64,000 nt of DNA, from positions 124,001-188,000 of the forward strand of contig JAKZZE010000030.1 of the NCBI GenBank assembly GCA_024220505.1, written 5' to 3'. The stretch comes from Rhizopus arrhizus. Lineage: Eukaryota; Mucoromycota; Mucoromycetes; Mucorales; Rhizopodaceae. Below, one piece after another: positions 53,254-63,119 of the stretch. Numbering within the stretch: the first letter of the stretch is position 1; each line of letters opens with the position of its first letter. A program made the position numbers and the translations under genes. The notes under the pieces are model-generated. The model was not told the DNA's origin and ran no database searches. It worked only from the letters and a program-made list of their open reading frames with translations.

Positions 53254-54925
53254 CAGTGGGTGGACTAATTGTCCCAGTGTTTCAAGATTTTTTACTTTTG
53301 ACACTGTAACTCGACCAATTCTTAGGCTATACCATTAGTCTTATACTCATTAGAAAGGTCACACTTCGTGCTACAAAATATCAAAGAACCGTTGCTCGGA
53401 GATTACACAGTCTGAGTTAATCAGCAATAGAAAAAAAACACCGCACTGGGACAATTTTTCCGCTTGAACATAAATTTTATTTAATAACGGATATGTCCCC
53501 CTTTAGCATTAATAGGTGCTTTACAACGATCAGTCATGCTATCTATATATCTTCTACAGTCATCCACTGTAAAAGTATTCCATTCTTTTTCTATTTTTTC
53601 CCATAACTCATGTACTCCTTTAGTCTTAATGTCATATACATTCAGCTTGAGTTTAAGGTGATGCCATACGTGTTCAATAGGGTTTAAATCGATACTTTGG
53701 GCTGGCCAGCTAAAGATATGATCACTCTTGAAGCTATTATGCACAAACCATTGCTTAGCAAGCTTCGAAGTGTGCTCAGGATCCTTATCTTGTTGAAAGT
53801 ACATATCCTCAGGATTGTATCTATAGTACTTTAGGCTGTCCATAAGTGTAGTTTCCAAGATATTTACATAATCCACAGCTTTCATAGTTCCGTCATATAT
53901 CCAACAAGCATACCCAGGGCCATCATAAGTAATACAACCCCATACCATGACACTTTCTTGGCTGCCTTTAACTGTAAGATCTAAGTGATGAGGCTGCAAT
54001 ACATCCTCTGGTCGACTCCAGTAGTACTTGCAACCGTCTGATCCAAAAACATTGACTTTAGTCTCATCACTAAACATTATACGCCTCCAGTCATCGGTTG
54101 TCCAGTCTTTGTGGGCCATAGCCCATGCTAAATGTCGTTCCTTGTGCTGTTTACTGAGCAGAGGCTTCTTCGCTTTGATTTTAGCTCTGAATTTCATACT
54201 TTTAAGAAGCTTCAAGACTCTAAAATAACTAATAGCATACACCAAACCATTCAGATATTGATGTACTGCTTTGGCTGTCCTGAATTCATCCTTTATTATT
54301 TGTATACGGATGTATGACTTGGTAGTTTCACCAATAGTTGCTCTTCTACCAGGGGTTGCCTTCATTCGATTTGGAAAAAACTTGTTCGCATACCTACCTA
54401 AAGTTGACTTTTTCAATCCGGAAATGCGTTCCATAACTTGTTCATATGTTATGTTACTAGCCAAAAACATTTGGATTTGTTTTTGAACAGATTTGCTTAT
54501 AGTAAGAGTCATTTGATGCAGGACAAAGTCGTAAGAAGTGCAGTATAGAAAGAGACTAAGAATATTGTAACAAAAAAAGGATAATGTGAAGCTATTTATA
54601 CTTTAAATTAAAGATATGAGTCATATATTATCATATATAAGACTGGTATATTAGTTCCGGTGATTTATGATCGATAAGTAGGCGATGTTTAGAACACATT
54701 GCAAAATAAGCAGGTAGCGGAAAAATTGTCCCAGTGCGGTGTTTTTTTTCTATTGCTGATTAACTCAGACTGTGTAATCTCCGAGCAACGGTTCTTTGAT
54801 ATTTTGTAGCACGAAGTGTGACCTTTCTAATGAGTATAAGACTAATGGTATAGCCTAAGAATTGGTCGAGTTACAGTGTCAAAAGTAAAAATCTTGAAAC
54901 ACTGGGACAATTAGTCCACCCACTG
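53254..54925 (-). mobile_element. DD37E Tc1-like transposon in element G RNase H
   Basis: 1672 bp, flanked by TA (53252-53253 and 54926-54927), with terminal inverted repeats of about 208 bp beginning CAGTGGGTGGACTAATTG. The inner ends repeat the terminus in reverse (ATTGTCCCAGTG outside, CACTGGGACAAT inside). Confidence 0.95.
53481..54512 (-). CDS. Tc1-like DD37E transposase, intact frame
   Basis: 343 residues from ATG 54512 (MTLTISKSVQ). Core motifs FSDETKVNVFG, FQQDKDPEH and SIDLNPIEHVWHHLK, with 37 residues between D and E. The second motif reads QQDKDPEH where relatives have QQDNDPKH, and SIDLNP replaces SPDLNP. The catalytic acids are kept but the usual neighbours are changed, so activity is uncertain. 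Confidence 0.93.
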   Translation of the reverse strand: MTLTISKSVQKQIQMFLASNITYEQVMERISGLKKSTLGRYANKFFPNRMKATPGRRATIGETTKSYIRIQIIKDEFRTAKAVHQYLNGLVYAISYFRVLKLLKSMKFRAKIKAKKPLLSKQHKERHLAWAMAHKDWTTDDWRRIMFSDETKVNVFGSDGCKYYWSRPEDVLQPHHLDLTVKGSQESVMVWGCITYDGPGYACWIYDGTMKAVDYVNILETTLMDSLKYYRYNPEDMYFQQDKDPEHTSKLAKQWFVHNSFKSDHIFSWPAQSIDLNPIEHVWHHLKLKLNVYDIKTKGVHELWEKIEKEWNTFTVDDCRRYIDSMTDRCKAPINAKGGHIRY

Positions 54926-55427
54926 TATATCAAGAACAAGTGGAGTTGACATCTAATGTTGATTCTACAGATGTAGCTAAAAACGATAATGTTTTAAAGA
55001 ACAAAGGAAAGAAAAAGACCACGATAAAATATATTGGTTTCATGGCACGTTCTCTTTCCAAGTCCGAGAGAAATTATAGTACCACGAAGAGAGAACTTTT
55101 AGCAATCGTATTTGCACTCAAAAAGTTTCATAAATTTTTATGGGGTAATCCTTTTACACTTTATACGGATCATAAAGCTCTGACTTATCTTCATACACAA
55201 AAATATGCAAATACCATGATGATGAATTGGTTTGATACCATTCTCGATTACCAATTTAAGGTAATTCATCTTCCTGGTATGGATAACATATTACCTGACC
55301 ATTTATCTCGCCTTTTCCCTACGGATCAAATGCTGAGGGGGAGTGAACAGGATACTAGAGCTAAAAATGGCATTATACATACAACAATAAGAGCTATAAG
55401 ATCAAATAATCGTAAAAAATTCACAGT

Positions 55428-55434
55428 AAAAAAC
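55428..55434 (+). promoter_or_regulatory. A-AAA-AAC slippery heptamer at the RNase H/integrase frame change
   Basis: In the upstream frame the codons are GTA-AAA-AAC-CTG, so A-AAA-AAC sits in the exact X-XXY-YYZ phase of -1 frameshift sites. Slipping back one base gives CCT-GCA-CAA and joins the integrase frame (ATG 55461 onwards). Without the shift, translation ends at 55464. A one-base loss from a longer A-run would look the same. Confidence 0.5.
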
Positions 55435-56980
55435 CTGCACAACATAAGCAGTGTGACTATATGACTCCTCCTGAAAATGAAAGGAAGCAACTGATGTTAA
55501 GGGCTCACCTAATGGGTCACTTTGGTGCTGAAAATATAGTAAAAGTATTACATAATGACGGATTGCACTGGAAAAACATGATAGTCGACGCAGTCGAACT
55601 TGTTAAATCATGTGTTGCTTGTCAAAAGCATAATATAACCAGAAAAGGGTATCATCCTCTAAGACCAGTATACTCATATCTACCTGGTGATCACTGGTCA
55701 ATGGATTTAGCTGAATTACCCACAACTCCGAATGACAATAAATACTTATTAGTGCTATTAGACATATGCACACGATTCTGTATTCTAAGGTGTTTACCAA
55801 ATAAGAAAGCCAAAACTATTGCTGGAACTCTTGTTCAAGTTTTTAGTGACTTTGGTTACCCACGTATTTTACAATCAGACAACGGAACCGAATTTAAAAA
55901 TGTCACAATGAAACTGTTAACTGAAAGTACAGGCATAGATCACAGACTTATCTCACCTTATCATCCGCAAGCAAATGGCAGTGCGGAAAGATGGGTTAAG
56001 ACTGCTAAGATTGCTATTGCTAAATCAGTACAAGGAACAGGACAAGACTGGGACTTTTATGTACCTAGTGTACAGTTATTTATAAATAACAAAGTATCTA
56101 AAAGACTCAACACTCCACCTTTTTCTTTGATGTTTGCGAGAAAAATGAACGGATTCGAAGATTACCGAAAAAAGGATCCAAAGAAAGCCGTACCGCTCTC
56201 ATACGAAGAATTGTTGGAAAGAATTGATCATATGAATCAAGTAGTCTTCCCAGCCATTAAAGATAAAACTGACAAGTATGTTGAAAACATGAAAAAGCAG
56301 TTTGAAAAGCATAACACAATAGTTGATGACTTCAAAGAAGGAAGTCATGTCATGGCTAAAGTTCCTACTATGACTGGTTCATTAAATCCTGTACATGATG
56401 GCCCATACACAGTGATTCGTAAAACCAGAGGTGGATCCTACGTGCTCCAGGACGAAATGGGATTACTAATGTCTCGAGACTATACTCCTTCCGAATTAAA
56501 ACCAATTGATCTGCATAATATAAACGAGGACAATGAAGAGATTTATGAAATCGAAGGAATCGTAGATCACAGAGGCAGCGGTAATAACAGAGAGTTCAAA
56601 GTACGTTGGAAAGGGTATAGTAAGGATGAAGATTCATGGCTTACGCCTGATAAAATCACTCATACCTCTACCATTGAGAACTATATGAAAAGAATGGGAT
56701 TACATCCACAAAATAAATTCAAGAAAGGTTTCATAAAAAATAAGCCTTTAATACATAAACACAATAATGAAAAGGGAATTTTACATAAAGCTACAGAATC
56801 ACTTAAATCACTCTATGATAAAGACACCAAAGTTAATCAGGATGATAAATATAAATTATCTAAAGACATAGACAAGACCCATAATAAAACTAAAAGAAAA
56901 GCCACAGATATTAACGACTTAAGACGAAGCAAAAGAAATCGTACATAAATAAACGATTGTCCCAATCTGGCAGGGAGGGA

Positions 56981-57376
56981 TGTGGTATTTACACATATAA
57001 TAAAGTAATACTGTAAATTACTACGAACAATGATCATCCAAATTAGGAATATCGGACATTGTATTATGCCACGTCAAATAAAATCATATCCCGATCCACT
57101 CCAGAATATTCTAACGAGTTCCTGAATCAGGATTAATAATTACTTCTTGATAAAAGATGTTAAACAATACCAATCATATAATTAACGCATCGTCTAATAT
57201 CGATTAATAATCAATAATCATGTACTGTGAATACTATTATTTAGCCGTGGATAGAAAAGTATAAATACCCTCATATTTTTAACTTGAATAAAGGACAATC
57301 TACTTTGAGTCTCACTTATTTTTATATTTGTTGATTGACTTAGTACTTTTTTATATTATAAACCTTAAATATCACA
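56981..57376 (+). repeat. 3' LTR of element G
   Basis: 396 bp, after polypurine tract GGGAGGGA, followed by GTCCC and the last block of LINE family 2 coding. Confidence 0.95.
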
Positions 57377-57758
57377 GTCCCTCTAAGCAGGCAGTGTGGC
57401 GACATACATGGTCTCAGCATCTCGGCGTACTTCACTTCGATCCGGCTTTTGTTCGACGAGCTCTGTTCTCTCTTGTGTTTCCCTCCGAAGATTCCTGCAA
57501 ATCTCCTGTAGCCGCTTCAATTGTTATCGGGCATACTTTAGTTGCAATTTGGCGTGCTCATTGGGCTTTGGTTTTCGACAACAAGCCTTTCGTCCCCGAA
57601 ACTATTATTCCTCAAGTGTCGAAGTTGCTTCTCACGTCGCATAAAGAAAGTCTTACCTTTCGCGCTGCTCCCCTCTACCGGTGCCTCATTTTTCTCTTTG
57701 AAATCTTAATTAGTATGACTCATATCCTCATCACTTCGAACATTTCAAACATCTCAAC

Positions 57759-57780
57759 CAAAAAAAAAAAAAAAAAAAAA
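57759..57780 (+). other. Poly-A tail of LINE family 2
   Basis: An A22 run directly follows the degenerate 3' end of the RT frame and marks the 3' end of this LINE insertion. Confidence 0.75.
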
Positions 57781-58923
57781 ACCACCACTTATACCCTTTC
57801 CCTAAAATGTAAAAATCCCAAAAACAATTTCTGTGACTCGATCCTTCGTCACTCATAATAAACTTGAGCGCAAGCTCCTTATAAAAAAAATCTTACATAA
57901 AAGATCCGGTGGTCACTACAATACCTTACTTTAAAGTTTCAAGAAAAGCTTCTATATATAAAACACTCACCCAACCTACAAGGTTTAGAATAACAATATA
58001 TATACATATATATCCCAACCATTCAGTCAAGGAAGAAAAACTAGTCAAGTTCTTTTATTTTATTTTTATACTTAACTCAATAAAGTAGGCTAATTTACTC
58101 ATAGAAGTTACTGATCTGTTATTTTACTTTACTTTTTATATTATTTTATCCAGAAACATCGTATTGATCTTACATATAAGATCTGGTGGTCACTACTTAT
58201 ATTAAGCATTTGCTTAAATTCTATATTAAACAACAATTTATAAGGCAATCTTAACCTTACATTCAAGCTTTACAAGCAAACTTTACTCAATCAAAACACA
58301 AACCTACAAGTCATCCAATAAAATAACACTATTAGTACCAGTAATGACTGCGCCTTGTGAGTTCCCCATTTTGGACCTTGTTCAAGTTTTGAACTTTATT
58401 CCAAAAAAAAAAAAAAAATCAAACGTTATTTCAAAAAGTAAAGCTTACTTCAAAAAACAAACCTTATTTTCCTTTGTCTATAAAATAGACAAGTTTTTAT
58501 TTTTATTTTACTTCATTTATCTTGACTTATATATCTTAACTTTACTTACTTTAAATATATTTTATCCAATAAATCAAGTATTTTTATCCCTGAATCTTTT
58601 GGTATAACACTCTTAAAACACAGGCAAGACAAGTCCCTTGAAGCCAATTATCTTCATTGTAAACACTTTCAAAGCTCTCATCAAGTTACTTTATTACAAA
58701 CAAGTCTGATCTACTTAACAAGATCTGGTGGTCACTTATAACAAGCGAATCATATATCAATACTTAACTCAAGTCTTATTTTTTATTCTTTTTATCAACT
58801 TTATTCTATTCGAAACCGTTAGCTCTCACAAGCCATTAAAGGAAGAGAAAATTACAATAGGAGAGATGCTATCTCAATAGCAAGCGAAGCTATGCTAATA
58901 TCAAAGGAATTCAATGACAACAA

Positions 58924-58976
<53 letters not shown>

Positions 58977-60560
58977 AGCATAAAAATATGAAAATCAAAA
59001 ACATATAAATATCAGTAACTTTTTATAAATGTTTCAATTATTATCATCTTACCTTATTATTATTACTTTACCTTATCACAATAAATATCCTTTGGATCCA
59101 ATTATCTCTTTTTATTTTATTTGTATAGATAGGAAGAACCAATAGTACTTTGAGACTTATATTTCATTGTAAATCCCTTTTATTTTATTTTTACTTTATC
59201 TTACCTTTTTATTCAATTTAAGTCTAATCTACTTAATAAGATCTGTTGGCCATTTACACGCAAACCTATATCTATTCAACTTTACTCCTTTGTATACATT
59301 CTATATCCAATTCTTTATTCAAATCTCAATCCTATCTAAACCCTGAAATATAAAGATTTTACAACACAAAAAACCAACTTTTTGAACGAATAAAAGGAAC
59401 GGTTTTTTGGTACAATCTTTTCTAACAATTCAAAAGCTAATATCACCAATCAAATCCTACCAAACATTAACTCACCAAACAGAGCAAATATTGAGGATTT
59501 ATTCCTGATGATTTAAAAACTCACTTTTGATATTTGCACTTTAAACTTCTAAATTTATCAGATCCTCAACTTTATTTGCTTTATTTCTATTTGAATGAAT
59601 TTATCAATCATCCTTTTAAAAAGCTCTTTTGATATTTTATTATAACTTCAAAACCAAGTCTTTTGAAACTAATTAGATTCATTGTATCCCTTTTTATTTA
59701 CTTTTACTTTAAATAAATCTTTTTACGAATCAAAACAAGATCGATCTACTCTACAAGATCCGGTGATCACTTATAACAAGCAAATCAAGCATCAAAACTC
59801 AATTCAAGTCAGTTCCTATTACAAAGCTATCAAATCTTATAAACCATAAAAAAATTACAGTACCACGACAGTTAGAAAATGCACTTTCATAAAATCCAAA
59901 AACATATAGATACTCTCATATCTTATCCTTATTTTTCTTTTCTCACTTCAGAATCTTATATGTTTTTATTTATTCTTTATTTTATAAATCAATAAAGCTA
60001 TCAGGCATTCAAATTGAAGCTCCTCGGTTTGTGTTTTGTATTAAATACCAAAGTTCCCTGAAGCCAACGATCTTCACTGTAAGCCTATTCCTAAACCTCA
60101 AGAGTTTAATTTATTTTAACAAATCTGATCCACTTAACAATATTTGGTGATCCCTACCCACAAAATTCATTTGCTTAAAAAACTTTAGTCCACAAACACA
60201 AAGGAAATTACAAGGTACTGTTCAACTAAATAACTGCGGCTAAGTGTAATTAAAGCTTGTAAAGTTTTAGTTAATCCTTGCATTTTAAAAGAAAAACCAG
60301 CTTGTCCAATTACATATCCAAAGCTTATAAATGTCTCACAATATTTCCACAAAACTTAAAAAACTTACCTATTTTCACTCTTATATTTATCTGTTCAAAA
60401 ATATTGTCATATCTTTTATTTTATATTCCTTTATCTTATAAAAGTAACAGATACCGGAATTCATTGAAGTCTATAATCTTCATTGTAAACACTCTTTCTA
60501 CTTATCTTCTTATCTTATTCAAAATAGCTTGATTTATATAACAAGGTCTATTAATCGCCT
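57781..60560 (+). repeat. Right array of degenerate LTR-like units with tRNA-Ile primer-binding sites
   Basis: Same unit as the left array. The AAGATC-TGGTGGTCACT junction or a worn form of it occurs at 57907, 58184, 58726, 59244 (TGTTGGCCATT), 59761 (CGGTGATCACT), 60145 (TGGTGATCCCT) and about 60545. Spacing is about 280-540 bp, mostly near 515-535. TATA-like ACATATAAATA and CTTCATTGTA words recur in each. Sites decay from left to right. The segment 58195-58330 matches 12640-12780 of the left array, so the two were one array before LINE family 2 and its passengers arrived. Confidence 0.72.
58923..58969 (+). repeat. Poly-A homopolymer
   Basis: An uninterrupted A run of about 45 nt lies inside the right array; it could be a retroelement tail or a length-variable homopolymer. 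Confidence 0.7.
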
Positions 60561-60756
60561 ATTACAAATAGACTTGTACTCAAACTTATTATTACTCTTG
60601 GATCAAACTCTAATCAAACCTTTGACAATATATCAAATATATTTTAAAGCTACTCTGCATTATATTACAAGTATCCACTAATAACAAATTGCCACATTAT
60701 CACAGTTAATACTACATTGAAGAATGCGCTTCAGTTTGAGGAGGGAGGTTAACGGT

Positions 60757-60795
<39 letters not shown>

Positions 60796-60812
60796 ATAAT
60801 AATAATAATAAA
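60757..60812 (+). repeat. Poly-A followed by an (AAT) microsatellite
   Basis: About 36 A residues are followed by six AAT units and a further A-run. Confidence 0.85.
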
Positions 60813-60989
60813 AAGGAAAAGGAACTCAAATAAATACATATAAATATGCTTTCTTTCTTAGCTTTACTTACTCTTATCTAACTTTATCTTTGCCAAGTTT
60901 TCAAGAAACAAAAAAAAAAAAAGCTTTGACTGTTCATATAAAATCTTTTTGATCCTCTCTGAATGCAATAATTCAATTCCTTTAAAACC

Positions 60990-61775
60990 AAATGATCTTT
61001 ATCGTATCAGCTATATATTACTTGTCGTATTTTATTTATTCTTTAATATCATGTGAAATTACTCAGAATCTTCATATTATATAATTTATAGCTATATTTA
61101 TGTAATACTGCGCGCTATATAATCATCTGCGATTTTTTTGCTAAAATAAAAAGACTATAAAATTCACCGAGACTGAAAAAGTTATATTTATTATTCAATA
61201 CAATTGTATCTAGATTCAATTGAACATTTTTCAAGATACTTTAATTAACTATAGATATAAATCGAGTATGAATAAATTTTAATATGAAGATCTGCAAGTG
61301 AACTGTTTATAACTATTCCTTAAGCAGGTCTATTTTTTATTTATGTGTCATTGCTTTAGAACCTATAGTAAAGCAACTTGTATTGTGTTAAAGGAGTAGA
61401 GTTAGTTATGACCGAATAATAGAGAAAAGAATCTAATAAATCTTTGTAAATCATCTACTACTCTGATATAAATTGAATATAAATCATGTTTAAAGTATGT
61501 TGGGATACGACAGCTACTAAGAAAAATACTAAGTTAGTAGTTGCATTGCATATCACATAGCACATTTTAGAATGTATAAACAGTATTGACAATGCATATC
61601 ATACGTACTACCTCGAACTCTAAGCCATATTATTATATTTTAAGACGTAATATGTATTAAGTGGGCTCTTTCTCTCATCCTTACTCAATAAAAAAGCTCA
61701 AGAGATTTGTCAATTGCTTAACTTGTTTGTTAGCTTTATTGATCGAGAGGCATAGCACGACTACTGCATGGATGA
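60990..61775 (+). repeat. Diverged copy of 10740-11090, with about 430 bp extra
   Basis: Two blocks match the left array. 60990-61130 matches about 10740-10890 (ATGT(G)AGAT..ACTCA..GATTCTT and GCGCTAT/GTGCTAT words). 61600-61775 matches about 10915-11090, including GGGCTCT(C/T)TCTCTC and CCTTACTCAATAAA. The 430 bp between them are absent from the left copy and contain no gene that I recognise. Confidence 0.65.
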
Positions 61776-63060
61776 TTTCCAGTATGCGTGCTTGTAATGC
61801 TAAACTAAGTTGTTTATGTAATTACATATATGGTATTAATTGGTGCTCTTTTTTATGGAATCAAAGGATAATAGGACAACCTATACCAATACCTATACCA
61901 ATAATCGCCTTGTGTTGACTAAGAAGCCTTATCTTAATGGTCACCAAATTCTATTTCATTCATCGTGTGTATTCCTAGTTAGTAAAATGAGAAGGCAAAT
62001 TAAATAAAAATAAGAACAATAATAATAAAAAAACTGGTGTTGATCCTGATGAACTGAACATTCTCAACTAGGGCGATGTGATTTGAAAATATAATTTTGC
62101 GATCAGTCTGGGAAAGCTAAGTCTATATATTGTTTAGAAGGTGAGGATACTCGTATTTCTTTTGACAAGGAATGGCTTTGTTAGAATCGATAAGCTTATA
62201 AATAGCTTGGATGTACTGAAAAGCAATGTTAACTCAGGATACATGTTAAATTCTAATATATATGGTGCTTAGACTTTACCAAAAGATGCTGAATAAAAAC
62301 CAGACTAATGATAGAAAAAAAAAAAAAAAAAAAAAAAAATAGAGAATTTAAGGAGATTGATCAGGAAATAAAAGTATGACAATTGAAATGCACAGGCTAG
62401 CATGTTATTTTTTTTTTTTAGCTTCCCAACTTGGACTAGGATGAGGATAGTGCTAATAAGAATGATATGGGTCAAAGAAAGAAAGCCAGTGAATACCTTG
62501 TAGATCTACAGCAGCTTAGAACGTTGGCAAAAGAACCGCCAATGATAATAAAGAGCTTATCTATGCTTTTTTAAATGAAGTACTGGCTATATTTTTACGA
62601 TTGCATCTGCTGCTTTACATAGATATATTTTAATAAAGTTTATATTATTAGTTGCATTCGTTTTTCAACTCTCTAAATTACTTGATGTTTGTCTTGATAC
62701 CATTTGTATGTAATAGTTATAAAAATAAATTCACTAATAGTAATCTATTCTAAACCTTAGATTCAATTAGAATGAGAAGCCGAATGTTGGTAATATATTA
62801 AGTAATAAGTTTATATACTAGTGTTAGCCAAGACTACATCATGGTTTAGCTTTAATTCAGTGATCTATTGCATGTTTTTTTTTATCCAGTCATCCCTCTT
62901 CTCTTATTCAGAATACCTTACAAGTATTCTCTTGCGCTGATGGATGCTTCACTGCTTTTGCTTTATTCATCGGCAATGTTTGCCCGGTTCATACGTACTG
63001 AAATGGATGTACAACTGAAAAATCATGTTAGGATTTGAAAGTAACACATAGAACGGATAT
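61776..63060. other. AT-rich intergenic stretch without recognisable gene
   Basis: I see no conserved coding sequence. There is an A27-type run near 62312-62338 and a T-run near 62408. This stretch separates the repeat cluster from the SET-domain gene. Confidence 0.55.
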
Positions 63061-63119
63061 CTTGAATACTTTATACACTGCTTTTTATTACTCATGCACA
63101 AGATATTTTTATTGACAAA

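Larger units (their letters stand above)
44298..56948 (+). pseudogene. Element G gag-pol, split by element E and a Tc1 element
   Basis: The ATG at 44298 (MSATGNSTP) opens a gag-protease-RT fusion without a stop between gag and pol. A capsid-like region lies at about residues 160-350. CLYCKDTWFKGHKC is near 415, and protease LIDTGAEIS near 515. The RT breaks at KPVLDEAI, where E inserted, and resumes at 52359 (NKWLDNGTITKAP) with FIDDIV at about 52768. RNase H TDASNYG is followed by the Tc1 insertion and resumes at 54928. After GNPFTLYTDHKALTYLH the frame ends at 55464. Integrase is open in the -1 frame to 56948 (CVACQKHN, MDLAEL, QSDNGTEF, GSAERWVK), with a C-terminal chromodomain near 56545-56660. 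The frame change coincides with an AAAAAAC heptamer. Confidence 0.93.
43860..57376 (+). mobile_element. Ty3/gypsy chromodomain element G, complete but twice interrupted
   Basis: 396-bp LTRs at 43860-44255 and 56981-57376 look identical. Target duplication is GTCCC (43855-43859 and 57377-57381). The polypurine tract GGGAGGGA lies at 56973-56980. It is interrupted by element E (46385-52353) in RT and by a Tc1-like element (53254-54925) in RNase H. Without these it is about 5.9 kb. Confidence 0.97.
40443..57759 (+). pseudogene. LINE family 2 ORF2 (reverse transcriptase), 5'-truncated and split
   Basis: Coding begins just after the Tc1 TA with HNKEFRTILSTELSKTVSSF, the linker that normally follows the endonuclease, so the endonuclease is missing. 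RT motifs are SPGPDGLPYELLK, (after the solo LTR) LPKKGSLSDLRNWRPISL, LDQEKAYDRVH, RRGLRQGDPISPLLF and LLAYADDVLFLL. The C-terminal zinc motif CCPVCLTEEDTLEHFLLLC ends exactly where element G inserted. The last block (57382 onwards) continues WRHTWSQHLGVLHFD and runs into the A tail. Joins at CTTGC and GTCCC duplications restore the frame. This RT is clearly distinct from the LINE at 1-9668. Confidence 0.9.
29210..57780 (+). mobile_element. Second LINE family, fragmented by nested insertions
   Basis: ORF1 relic at 29210-30033, ORF2 blocks at 40443-41228, 41802-43859 and 57382 to about 57759, and an A22 tail at 57759-57780. Removing the solo LTR at 41229 and element G at 43860 restores continuous coding across their target duplications (CTTGC and GTCCC). 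The region between ORF1 and the start of the remaining ORF2 has lost the endonuclease. It now holds a Merlin element and a Tc1-like element. Confidence 0.85.

Noticed and set aside
53281..53460. Inverted terminal arms of the Tc1 elements as candidate structured RNAs or CRISPR-like repeats
   Set aside because: They are explained by terminal inverted repeats; there are no regularly spaced identical short repeats with unique spacers in the window.
61661..61918. 85-codon open frame in the right flank
   Set aside because: No recognisable motif, and its start lies in a repeat shared with 10970-11090 that is not coding there.
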